Positions 47,048-57,634 of a stretch of DNA of 64,000 nt are shown here, piece by piece. Location of the stretch: positions 160,070,492 through 160,134,491 of the forward strand of contig OX638368.1 of assembly GCA_951812925.1 (NCBI GenBank). The letters are read 5' to 3'. The notes under the pieces are model-generated. The model searched no databases, had not been told where the DNA came from, and worked only from the letters and a program-made list of their open reading frames with translations. This DNA is from Calliopum simillimum (Eukaryota > Arthropoda > Insecta > Diptera > Lauxaniidae). Numbering within the stretch: the first letter of the stretch is position 1; every line of letters begins with the position of its first letter. The translations under genes were made by a program, and so were the position numbers.

Positions 47048-49914
47048 CCCTCTAACTGGCAAAATTGTAAATTTCAACGAATAGTGTCGGGAATTTTTTT
47101 TTCTATTAATAATTGGCTAAAAAAGGATAAAATAGTCATAAAAATTGTAATACCTACCTTAGTTCGACCTCCAGGTGAAAAAACGTAAAGAGGTCCTCAG
47201 GGACCCCTTGCCAGTTTGAGTCAAAAAAGACAACAAATATTTCATTTATTCTTTCAAATAGTTTTTATTGGAAAAATAACTAGAAATAAATAGAAAATTG
47301 TAGAGGCTGATTATTTTTTATGATAGTCAAAGAAACAATTTTTTGAGGTCGAACAACACAAATGAAGATTGCATTTACTGCACATGCACTGAGTTTTCGA
47401 CGATTTGCATAGCTTGCACTTCTTTCTACCGTCTTCTTTGTCGAGCCATATTGGGCAGTGATCAGCACCGTCGAAGCGAATGTCACCAACGGGATGTTTT
47501 GCCTTTTTTCCAATATCGCTAGCGTTCGGACGTGGTGAACTGGGAATCGTTTCGCTAGGCATTGACGATCGGCCAACAGAACGTTTTTCGCTAGATACAA
47601 CAAGAGCAGCAGCAATCTCTTCTCTAAATTCAGGAAGCTGCGGCAACTTTTCTTCAGGTGGATCATTACCGCGGTCATTACATTTTTCTGCATGTATACG
47701 ACGATACAAAATATATGCGTTCGTAGCAGCCATGTCGATCAAGTGGTAGAAGATCCGTATCATTGCATCTCTGGTTTTTGCTCTAATGTGATATCGGCCC
47801 ATCAATCCATCCATTTGGTCGACTCCTCCCATATGGCTATTGTACTCGCGAATGATCTGAGGACAATCGATTTCAATATATTTTTTCATCTTGCGATCAT
47901 ATCGTGATATTTTTACCACTTGTTGATCCGCACTACCACTCATAAATGGCTGAACGCCAACGTAAGTTGATGCCAATCTGACGCTTTTATTATCTTTCCA
48001 TAATACTGTTGTGATATCAACACCGTATGCAGAGCTGACACATTCAGCTGAATAGCCTCTTTCTTCTTTTTTTAGGTCAACATCCAATGGGAGTTTGCAG
48101 TTAGGAATTCGATTTGCGCGCATTGTGCCCAAACTATAAATTCCTCTTGCGCGTAAGTAAACTAATAAAGGCAGTGACGTATAAAAATTATCGAAGTATA
48201 AAATGTGATTCGCGAATTCCGGGATGGTTTGTGAAAGCCGTACGACAACATTTGACGTAGCTCCAAGATCAGGTGTCCCAGGAAGAATTACATTATCACC
48301 TGCCCCATTATATATCTCAAACCGATAAGCGTAGCCGTTGGAATCACAAAGCACAAACAGTTTGATACCCCATTTGTGCGGCTTATTCGGCATGTATTGC
48401 CGCAGATGATGTTTGATTTTAGTACTGCACATCTGTTCGTCAACACATAATTGGGCACTCTTAGGAACTGAATCGAAACGGTTGTTAAGTTTTTCGGCCA
48501 ATTTGCGGACACGGAACAAAGGATCATAGCCTGGCTGGCCCTTTCTGACACGTTGCATTTCATCGTGAAACGATAGATGTTTCTTTATTGACATGAACTT
48601 TTTTAGAGGCATTGCGTTCTGAATTGGTGCAAATGAGTTCTTGCCCCAGTAACTTTCAAGATTCGGGTACCTATAAATCGACATGTAAATCAAAACTCCA
48701 ATGTATTTCCTAATTTCATCTCCATTCGTGAGAAAATTTGTGCTGATGTTATCTTGAAGAGCTGCTGCGTTCGTTGCATTCGCAATTAAATCTATAACCT
48801 CTTTTGTAAAAAAATAGTTGAACAGATCTATCGGTGCTTTCAGTTCTTTAATTTCTGATGGCAAACTCGAATCACCACGAAATGCTACCTCGTTAACATG
48901 CAAACGCATTTCCTTTTTTCGCCATATCATTCTGGTGAATTCTCTTGAATCTTTCGCTATATTCTGAAGCCCTAAAATAAAAACAACAAAAAAAAACGGT
49001 ATTGCGAAATTAGTTTCCAATAATATTGCATACCAGAACCGCTAAAACCGCCAGAAGAAGGCACAATCGAAGGACCAGATGGCTCCACTAAAGGCAACGG
49101 TGAACGGGGTCGTTTCGGCGGCTTGAAACAAGGAGTGAATGGTACTGGTGCTGTAGATGCAGATGGCTCGGGTTCCACTTCTGCCAAAGTTTCCGCTGTT
49201 TCTTGAGCTGTGATATCACTCATATTTAAGTCTTGGATAAAGTCATCGCTTATGTCACCTGTCTGCATTGCTCGAATGCAATTCAAAATCATTCCGTCTG
49301 GAACGATTTCATCTGGATCGTAGTCGGAGTCAGTGTCATGTTCATCACTGCTATAATCAATGTCTGATACTGGTTCAATTGAGTCCATGAAAGCTTCTAA
49401 CTCCTCATCTGACATTGATGATAGATCATATTTTTTTCTGCGTAAATTGTGTGCCATTTCTAGTTAAACAATACGCAAAAAAGTGATTTACGATGTAAAA
49501 AACATCATCACAAAAGCAACACAAATTTTCACGTAAACAGGTAAGGGGTCCTCAGGGACCCCTTCCTATTTTCGGTCTTAAAACACACTTTGAGCCTGAT
49601 TTTCACAACCGATTCTATTTATATTGAAACTAGATAATGTTTTTACTCACCATAAAATTATTCACTAAAATCGTATTGCTATAAATTTTTTAAAATCACT
49701 TTGAAAAAAAATTTAGGAGACACTTTATTTTTTGCGACTTGACACACAAAACTGAAAATATAAGAAAAAGTATACTGCAGAGCGCGTTGCTACTGGGTTC
49801 AGCATGCCATGAAAAGCGTATCCATGGAAACCCACGACCGTTTATGGCAATTATTGTTTTATTCATGAAGAAGATGCTGAAGAGGTCCTCAGGGACCTTT
49901 TACCAGTTAGAGGG
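47048..49914 (-). mobile_element. Complete piggyBac transposon
   Basis: The element is 2867 bp, with TTAA at 47044-47047 and 49915-49918. The left end is CCCTCTAACTGGCAAAA and the right end (complement) is CCCTCTAACTGGTAAAAGG. The imperfect palindrome GGTCCTCAGGGACC lies near both ends (47192, 49547, 49884), and an inverted partial copy of the terminus (GCCAGTTTGAG) sits at 47210. All parts needed for an autonomous element are present. Confidence 0.93.
47311..49457 (-). CDS. piggyBac transposase, two exons, apparently intact
   Basis: Exon 1 is 49457-49034, ending TCT G|GTATGC; exon 2 is 48971-47311, after TATTTTAG. The 62 bp intron keeps the frame, giving 694 codons. The N-terminus is acidic (SIEPVSDIDYSSDEHDTDSD). 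The DDE_Tnp_1_7 core follows, with catalytic aspartates in LCVDEQM, LYFDNFYTS and GGVDQMDG. The C-terminal cysteine-rich domain (CPIWLDKEDGRKKCKLCKSS, then QCMCSKCNLHLC) is of the type that binds the ends. It excises and inserts DNA at TTAA sites. Apart from the intron it has no interruption, so it may be active or only recently silenced. Confidence 0.93.
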
Positions 49915-51740
49915 TTAAATGCTGCTGAGGCGAAAGTCTTGTTAGCAAATGCAATAAAGCATTCAAACGGCTCTATAATTAAAACTTATTCCCTAAAAGT
50001 CATAAATAAAAACCCAACATGTAGATTTTATACTGTACAAATTGTGTTGTGATGAGAGTTAACACCCACTTACATACACAATGTATTGTTGGCTAATGCC
50101 CAGCGATGCCATACGGCACTTAGAAAAAAATTGCTGGCGATGCCGTATAGCACTTTGGTTTTTCAAATCATCACAACTCGTTTATTTTAAAGCTGATTTT
50201 GTTGATTTCTACTTCAAAATACTCATTAGTCTTTTTAAAATAAAACTGTTTACAAAAAGTTTTAAATTTGTATGACAAAATAAAGATAAAAGGTGATTCC
50301 TTACCTCAAGTCAACATATTTTTCACTTTTCTGCCAACAAGCAATCAAATAACAATAACTACCACTAACACTTGACATAAACAAACGAAAAAAAAATTTC
50401 CAATAACTGAAAAGATATCCAAATTCATGTTTTTCTAGTTTTAAAGTCGTATCTTGTTTTGATTAATTTTAAATCATTTTTTAAGTTAACTTAGTTTTGG
50501 GTGCCGTATGGCACCGATGGGCACTAATGGGTTAAGGGATTCTCGATGAGCTCTAAATGCAAGATTGTGTAAAGCTACGTAGTTTACTATATCTATCAAT
50601 CTTTCAAACAAGTTATACCAATACTTTTCCAGTCACAACATCCTTATTTAACCATTTGCGACGAATTTGCTCAAAAAATTTCCTAGTTTGTAGGAAATAA
50701 TGGAATCGGAAATTGGATTATTTAAATTTTTTTTTTTTTTTGCGAGGCCCCCTAAGGCGCGAGGCCGTCGGCAGTCGCCGACACCGCCGACGCCTTCCGC
50801 CGCCACTGGATATAGAAAAGTATATATATTCTTGATCAGCGTCACCTCCTGAGTCGATATAGCCATGTCCGTCTGTCTGGCTGGTTGGCTGTGTGTGGAA
50901 ATGCATTCTTTGGGAAAATTGAGCAAAATAACTCAATGAAATTCAGACACTGCCTCCGTCGTCAAAGTAAGCTCGTGGGATTGAAAATGAGCGATATCGG
51001 TCAACGCCTACCGCCCATACAAAAAATATATTCGAAATGCAGCTTTAGGAGTATTTTTCACGACAATGCAATCAAAATACACATTAAAACTACGAATTGT
51101 AAGCGCAAGCTCCGAGCAATTCGAAGCAAAAGCTTCAAAACGCTGTACTGAATTCGTTTTTTGAGATAATCAAACTAAATTTTACTCAGACACTAAGAAC
51201 TGTAAATGCAAGCTCTGAGAAAAAACTGGGTGCAATCGGACTAGAGGGCGTGGCATCTCCCATATAAGCAAAAGTTTGAAAATGCTATACGGAAATTTTT
51301 TTTGAGATAATTGAACTAAATTTTACTCAGAAACTAAGAACTAAAAATGAAAGCTCTGAGAAAAAGCTGGGTGCAATCGGACAGGAGGGCGTGCCACCTC
51401 CAATATAAGCAAAAGCTTCAAAAAGCTATACCGAAAGAGTTTTTGAGATAATCCAACTAAATTTCACTCAGACACTAAGAACTATAAATGCATGCTCCGA
51501 ACTAACACTAGACAAACTCCGAGAAGAGGGCGTGGGACCTCCCATACAAGCAAAAGCTTCAAAACGCTATACTGAAAATGTTTTTTGAGATAATCCAACC
51601 AAATTTCACTCAGACACTAAGAACTTTAAATACAAGCTCTGAGCAAAACTTGGTGAACTCGGACAAGAGGGCGTGGCACCTCCAATTTTAACAAAATCTT
51701 CAAAATACTTCAGTATAGCGTATTTAATGTTTGGCCAGGC

Positions 51741-52500
51741 CAAAGGTTACACGCTTACTAGTTCTTCTCCAAAATGATCTGCGAAGTGGTTTTGTATAAT
51801 TTTTCTTTAAAAATGACACTTTGCACAGAAAAAAACTTGGAGACTCCCCGATCGCCAATATGGCGGCGCGAGATACGAGGTGGCAAAGTTGAAATTCGGT
51901 AAAAGCACATCCGAATCTCTAAAATAACTCATTTTAAAAAATTCCGGAAAACTTTCCAGGTAAAACTAACTGATGACTGTACTATATAAGATATATATTA
52001 GTCAATGATTGTTAAAACCCCAAATGCTTCATATTAACAATTATCGATTCGTATGAATTCATTATTAGTAGGTAAATAATTTTCACACATTAAATAAATT
52101 TTGGCACACCAAAACGAACTCAATGGTTTCAGTTGTTATGAAATTATCCAATTGTCAAGTTGTGTAGTTGTCGTCGACACTGTCCGTCTGTTTCTCAACA
52201 TTATGTGTTTTTTTGCCTGGCGACTTGTTTAATTTTATTGCACTTTCACTTTTTTCTTCAGAGACTTATGAGCATTTAATATGAAATTGGCAACACCTGC
52301 ATATCAGCTAATTGTTAAATATTTAAAATTTGTGATTAAAAGAAAATTATCGAAACATTCAAAAACACACAGAATAACTAATCCATGTAGCACCATTCGC
52401 CCAAATGATATCGTTCCTTGGTAAAACAACATATGTCATTGACTTAATAGTAGAGTGTCTGGGGCTTTTAACCCAGGATTTCTACAAGACCGAATGAATT
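51741..52500. other. Intronic non-coding stretch, no gene seen
   Basis: Tail of the tandem-unit repeat, then AT-rich sequence in Fer intron 1. No supported coding. Confidence 0.5.
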
Positions 52501-53900
52501 TATATGGTTGAGATGGGATTTTGTTTTTAATGTCATGAAAAGAAAAGATTACCCAAAATTTTTTTGTGCTTTTGATTTGTGTATTAACTATAAAAAGTTA
52601 GTACAACACTGCATTAAAAATAATTGTAACATTTTGCAAGCCATTTTTTCTAAACTAATTTGAAGTCACTGAACATGAAAAACTCAATTATTTTTTATTC
52701 CCTTTAGCCGTTCCCGAGTTATTCGGTCATTTCTATTTTCAAGATTATAGCTTCATATACATCAATATAACTATTTGTAGGTATAACACCAAATTCGATC
52801 GATTTTGTTTTACCACATTTACAAAGAGTGACTAATGACGCTTCTAACGAGTATACCAATGATTCTGCTCCAAACAAAATTAACTGAGTTATGCCAAGAA
52901 AAACTTGGATTTTTTAAAAAAATTTAAAATTTTTCATATCAATTTCAAATTTTCTCAAATTTCGCATATATTTTTTTTAAATATATTTTTTTAGCAATTT
53001 TATTCAATGGCACATTAAATAACAAATATTTTTAGCCTATTCTGAGCAAATCGAGTGAAATTTCGAGAATATATTAGGGTTTTAGTGCAATAGAGACATT
53101 TCATTTCTTTAAAAAATTAGTATTTTTGATACAATTGCAACATGATTCGCAATGTTCTTCAACAGAAAATGATGAAAAGATGTCTAAAGCATCTTTAAAA
53201 TGTTCAATGAGGATAGAGTGGCCGATCTGGAAGCAGAAAAATTGGATCTGTTGGCTAAGGCTGAACATTTTGAAAATGCTCTGGACAACTTCTCATCATC
53301 CTCATTGCACTAAATCTTTAATATCTTCACGAAATTTAATTCGATTTTACTCAGCATAGGCTTAAAATGTTTGGAATTTAATGTGCCATTAAATAAAATT
53401 GCAAAAAAAAATTATTTAAAAACAATATGTGCGAAAAACTAAGTGTTTCATTTGAGGTTGATTTGAAAATATTTAAAAATTTTTTAAAAAATCGAAGTTC
53501 TTCTTGCTATAACTTATTCAATTTTGATCGGAGCATAATTATTGTTATACTCGTTAGAAGCGCCATTACTCACTCTTTGTAAACGTGGTAAAATAAATTC
53601 GATCGGACTTGGTGTTATACAAATATATTGATGTATATGAAGCTATAACCTCGAAAATAGAAATGTCCAAATAACTTGGGAACGGTCCAAAGGAATAAAA
53701 AAGAAGTGGGTTTTTCGTGTTCAGCGACTCTAAATTAATTTAGAAAAAATAGTTTGGAAAATGTTACATCTATTTTGAATTAAGTGTTGTATTAACTTTT
53801 TATAGTTATTGCTTAAACAATAAACAAATCAAATGCACAAAAAAATTTTAGGTAAACTTTTCTTTTAATAGTATAAAAACAAAATCCCACCTCGACTATA
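52501..53900. repeat. Old 1.4 kb foldback with a non-repeated centre
   Basis: The arms 52501-53096 and 53305-53900 are inverted copies at roughly 80% identity. Examples: GTTCCCGAGTTATTCGGTCA against the complement GTTCCCAAGTTATTTGGACA, and GCTTCTAACGAGTATA in both. The 208-base centre is not repeated and contains a short coiled-coil-like frame. Confidence 0.8.
53200..53313 (+). other. 37-codon coiled-coil-like frame in the foldback centre
   Basis: Reads MFNEDRVADLEAEKLDLLAK then AEHFENALDNFSSSSLH before TAA. The acidic/leucine heptad spacing is unlike random AT-rich translation. No splice sites or upstream coding are evident. It could be a fragment of a captured gene or of a transposon protein; the family is not recognised. 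Confidence 0.3.
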
Positions 53901-54759
53901 AAAATAATAAAAAATAATAAATATCCTTGGTAAAAAATCCCACGTACTCCTCCAATCGTAAAACACATTGAAAATTACTATTTTTATCTCTGTAACGGGT
54001 ACGTCTAGAGAAAAATTCTAGTAAGTTTCTCGTAATTGTAATTGTTTCCAACACCAACTACGGTGTTTTATGCAAAAAGGCAAAGCGAAGAGACATACTT
54101 CAAATCGCGATACCCCATGAACGGTAAGTCGAATGGAAAAAGTGTTCGTAGAGACATTCATAGAGAATTGCATGTTCTGCAAAATCGAAGAAAAAAATTT
54201 TTTCTACGGCATATCGTTCCGAATATTTTCCAAAAACAGTTTTTTTCTAAATTTTAGGGTTGTCAAAAGATATCTCCTGAGCAATATGCTGTTGGTAGAA
54301 CAAGCAATTCCCTATAAGCTGGTATTTTTATTTTTTTTTGCTGCGACACTCCGTTCATGTGTTATCACAATTTAAAAAAATAACTCAGTTTCAAAAACCT
54401 CTAAAATCTTTCTAGGTAAAACTACCAAATGGCCGCACTACAAAAAAGATCACAACTTTTTAATAGGTAAACTTTTTTATTCATATTATAAGCTAAGCAT
54501 TCCACTTTTAATAATTATATTTCATGCGGTCTTGTAGAAATCCTACGTATACGTGTTTTTAACGCCCTGGGAACTCTACTATAAGTGGTTTTTGCATACC
54601 TTAAAAACATTAAAACATGAAAATTCTTAACATGTCGTCGGTTGAGTATTATTTTGCCGTAAACGCCACTTCGTTGAAAAAGAAAAACCCCTAAACTTGT
54701 GTAGAGACGAGCACAAGTTATCTGCTTTTGCCTTTTCAGTAATATCAGTAAATCATATA

Positions 54760-55850
54760 ACAAGAGAGTTCAGAAAAGTGGAAAAAAGTGAAAAAGTGAA
54801 AGCTTAAAGTACGATAACTGTGTCAGTAATGTTCCGACCTACCAACACATTATTGCTGAAGGTAGTTGACATCTCTAAAAATCATAAACAATTGACATTT
54901 CTTCATTATTCAACTGTTTTAATGGCACTAAAATAAGTGCCAAATCGGAACAAATTCGTAACATTATACTGTATTTCTTCCAAAAGCACTTTACGGCCGC
55001 GATGCCCTTGTGCCTCTTGGAAAAGGTACTTTATCGGAAAGTTTTGTTGGAAAATGATCGATTCCGCTCTGTAAAGACGCATCTAAATCTTGTCGACCAT
55101 GCACCAAAAAATTGGACGAATTTCTTGGAGGAAAACCGACACACAAGCAGTTGCAACATCGCGAAAGTAAACCGCATTTCTATATGTGAATCTCTTCTGA
55201 AACGGAATGATCTCAAACAATTTTTGCACAGATTGGTAACTGGTGACGAAAAATGGATAACGTATGAAAATAATGTGCGAAAAAAATCATGGTCAAAACG
55301 AGGAGAGCATATTCAAACCATCGCAAAGCCAAAACTGACGCTGAATGCAAGGGTCCTGTGTACTACAAGCTGCTTCCGCGTGGCCAAACAATTAATTCGG
55401 AACTGCACTGTCAACAATGAACAAGAATTGAATGAGGCGCTCAAGGAAAAACAACCGAAATTATTCAACAAAAAGAGCGTCTTTCATTACGACAACGCTA
55501 CCAACCACATACTCCTTTGGTAACCCGCCAAAAACTGAGAGAGCTAGGCTGGGAAATTTTAATGTATAGACCATACAGCCCAGACCTTGCACCATCGGGT
55601 TACTTACCATTTGTTTCACTCAATGCAGAATTATCTTGGTGGCGTAAAATTGAATTCCCTGATGATTGCAAAAAGGTCTTGTCCGAGTTTTTAGTAGATA
55701 CCCCAGTAATTCTATAAGGACGGTATTATGGTTTTGCCCGAAAGATGGCGACAAGTGGTCAATAACAATGGAAAATATTTGACTCTATAAAGTTATTTTG
55801 ATATATGAAAGAAATTCGTTAAACTATGCTCACTTTTCTGAACTTTCTTT
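54760..55850 (+). mobile_element. Mariner element, inactive
   Basis: The ends share AGTTCAGAAAAGTG in inverted orientation (about 54767 and 55836) and are flanked by TA (54758-54759, 55851-55852). At about 1.1 kb it is shorter than a typical 1.3 kb mariner, so internal sequence has been lost. Confidence 0.8.
54925..55717 (+). pseudogene. Mariner transposase remnant
   Basis: Blocks in order: ISAKSEQIRNIILYFFQ, HLNLVDHAPKNWTNFLEE, FLHRLVTGDEKWITYEN (first catalytic Asp), KKSVFHYDNAT (second Asp), then, after a stop and frame change at about 55520, LRELGWEILMYRPYSPDLAP followed by SGY. In mariner D34D enzymes the last block reads SDYH, so here the third catalytic Asp is Gly. The N-terminal helix-turn-helix region is shortened. 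The protein cannot be active. Confidence 0.88.
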
Positions 55851-56533
55851 TAGCCAACCTTATGTTATTATTGTAATATAATGATTTTGTGTAAATTATA
55901 TACCATTAACCCCATTTCTTTTCTCAAACAACATAAGTCAAGAATTATTTTTTTTATAGAAAACGACTTTGAGACTTTGCATGTTTACAAATTGTTTGCG
56001 ACTCATTATCACAAACAACAATTGCATTTTTTTTTTTTTTTTCAATTTACACCCATTTAAGCCAGTCAACTGAACAAACAATTGCTTATACGAGAAGACG
56101 CCATATAATTAAATTTTTATGCACCGAAGTATGCTGTTGTCTAACGATAAATTTAAGCGTGCGACATGTTTTCGAGTTAATAAGAAAATTTTGACGATTT
56201 TTACATGACTTGTCATTTGAGGGATACTCTAAAATACATACTTAGTTGTAAGTTTAAAAAAAACCTATCGGTCAATTACCGAATCCTTAAGGATTTTGAA
56301 TCAATGCCTTTGTCTGTTTTACGTTCTCAAAAATGTTTGATTCTGAAAACAGTATATGTGTGTTGAAGCACCACTGTCTCAATACACCACAAGTTCTTAC
56401 TCAAATGTTTGTTCTTTTAAGTTTAGGTTGGTAATTAAGGTAATTAATGCAAACTTTTACTAATATTCCTTAATTTCATTGAAACACCTTAGTTTTACAT
56501 ATTAATAAACAACATTCTTCCTTTCTCTTGCAG

Positions 56534-56721
56534 GCAGCCTGATAACAAAATCCTGGCGCTCGTATATGGACGAACTAGATCAACAAGCAAAACAATTTAA
56601 AACCAATGCCGAACAACTCGAAGTTGTTTGCGAGAAAATTGCACACTTATCGCAGGATAAGCGCAAGGCTCGAAAGGCCTATCAGGAAGAACACGCTAAG
56701 ATAGCAGCCCGTTTAAATCAT
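56534..56721 (+). CDS. FER: Fer/Fps tyrosine kinase, second coding exon (F-BAR)
   Basis: After TTCTCTTGCAG the exon reads [20 protein letters not shown], then [20 protein letters not shown] and KIAARLNH, the middle of the F-BAR helices. The first two bases complete the Gly codon begun in exon 1. It ends CAT|GTGAGT in phase 0, so the next intron starts at 56722 and runs past the right edge. The protein sequence is well conserved with fly Fps85D from memory of the family. Confidence 0.92.
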
Positions 56722-57002
56722 GTGAGTTTGATCGTAGTATGTAGTTGATTTAAAAAAAGAGTACAATTCTTAGGCATTAAATTTATTTTAATTAAATGGA
56801 ACATGATGCCAATTTATGTGGGCAATTTGAAAACATTTATCGACAACTAACCGAAAGCTTTTCTATAATAATACGAGTAGGTTAGGTTGCGAGGGCATCG
56901 TTGGCATATCGTCACTCTTAGGCCAGATTCACGAATGTGAAAATTATTGAATTTGAGAAATTGATATTTGAAATTTTTTTAAATATTTAAATTATATGTA
57001 AA

Positions 57003-57560
57003 CTAGCTGGCCCGGTAGCGACTTTGTTCGCCCGTTCCCTATGTCCTTTACATATGTTCCAAGACCCATCTATCTCTGTCGTCCTTCTCTTCCAACCCCT
57101 CAGGTTTTTCAAGGTGAATAGAATATATATTTATGTACCAACTTTTATAACGATAGCTACTATAGGCGTATTAATATAGCATTTTGAGTATTTTTACTGT
57201 ACGGGGGGTGCAAATCCCTTTCGTTCAATCCTTCTTAAGCTTTGCATGCTGAATATTAAACGCAATAAACATCCATGTACCAAGTTTCATAATGACAGCT
57301 GATATAGGAACACTGATATAGCATTTTGTGAGTTTTTTTCATATGGGGGGCTCAACGTTCCCTGGTTCAATCCCCTTCAAATTTTGCATGGTTGATGACA
57401 GATACATTATGCATAAGTTCACTAACTTTCATAATCATAGCTTGTAGAACTGAAGAGATATAGCAATTTTAGTATTTTTTTCGTATGGGGAGTGCAACCC
57501 CCGTCCCCCGCAGCGGCATCTCACCCCCTTAAGAACCTTCTACAGACCATAACAAAAAAT
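57003..57560 (+). repeat. ACTAGCTGGCCCGG repeat with three tandem sub-units
   Basis: Starts ACTAGCTGGCCCGGTAGCGA. Three sub-units of about 150 bases each carry TATAGCATTTTG or TATAGCAATTTT, then GTATGGGG-like and GTGCAA/CTCAA words (about 57175, 57320 and 57463). It is a common kind of dispersed insect repeat, in Fer intron 2. Confidence 0.55.
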
Positions 57561-57634
57561 TTAAAAAAAAAATTATTTAAGTCCGCAGTGTAGTTTCCGC
57601 GTCCATAAGCTACATACGGACACCATTTCATTTT

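Larger units (their letters stand above)
46696..50531. mobile_element. Non-autonomous piggyBac-like element (outer), TTAA duplication
   Basis: The ends CCCATTAATGCCCA and (complement) CCCATTAGTGCCCATCGG are flanked by TTAA at 46692-46695 and 50532-50535. Without the inner insertion it is about 970 bp and non-coding. Subterminal words resembling GGTGCCGTATGGCACC occur near 46826, 50105, 50135 and 50502. It inserted in the hAT coding region and was then itself hit by the complete piggyBac. Confidence 0.85.
45140..50700 (-). pseudogene. hAT-family transposase-like remnant (DUF4371/ZMYM type)
   Basis: Read on the minus strand: an N-terminal piece before the insertion (about 50690-50540: KWLNKDVVTGKVLV, then LFERLIDIVNYVALHNLAFR). 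After the insertion, from 46690: NFSDSGNSDNFIDLFKLLAK, HLQLINEKQIYQHYLSYDIQ, AKYYAIMLDCTRDVSRVEQM, NCRGQGYGNGATMV, and finally the hAT dimerisation region ATVERSFKLIKTYLRSTMGQ then ERLSALSVLSIEAEI, ending at a stop at 45140. Stops after VLRFCNS and ICTQY and several frame changes make it non-functional. It resembles the DUF4371/zinc-finger MYM-like hAT group. The piggyBac-like element interrupts it right after AHRES. Confidence 0.85.
44971..50808 (-). mobile_element. hAT transposon with perfect 8 bp duplication, carrying nested insertions
   Basis: The ends CAGTGGCGGCGCTAAACC and (complement) CAGTGGCGGCGGAAGGCG define it. GATATAGA is present immediately outside both ends (44963-44970 and 50809-50816), a perfect 8 bp target duplication. 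About 2.0 kb of hAT sequence remains around the piggyBac nest at 46692-50535. Its coding strand is minus. Confidence 0.92.
44896..51740 (+). repeat. TACCCTACACC repeat with 141 bp tandem units, split by the hAT insertion
   Basis: The left part (44896-44970) runs from TACCCTACACCCAGGGTAC to GCGTGGCAGATATAGA. The right part resumes after the hAT duplication at 50817 (AAAGTATATATATTCTTGAT, then GAGTCGATATAGCCATGTCC) and leads into tandem units at about 51105, 51210, 51351, 51492 and 51634. The array ends with GCGTATTTAATGTTTGGCC. It is the same family as 1611-2070. The start and the CCATGTCCGTCTGTCTG word are common to dispersed fly repeats. Confidence 0.75.
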
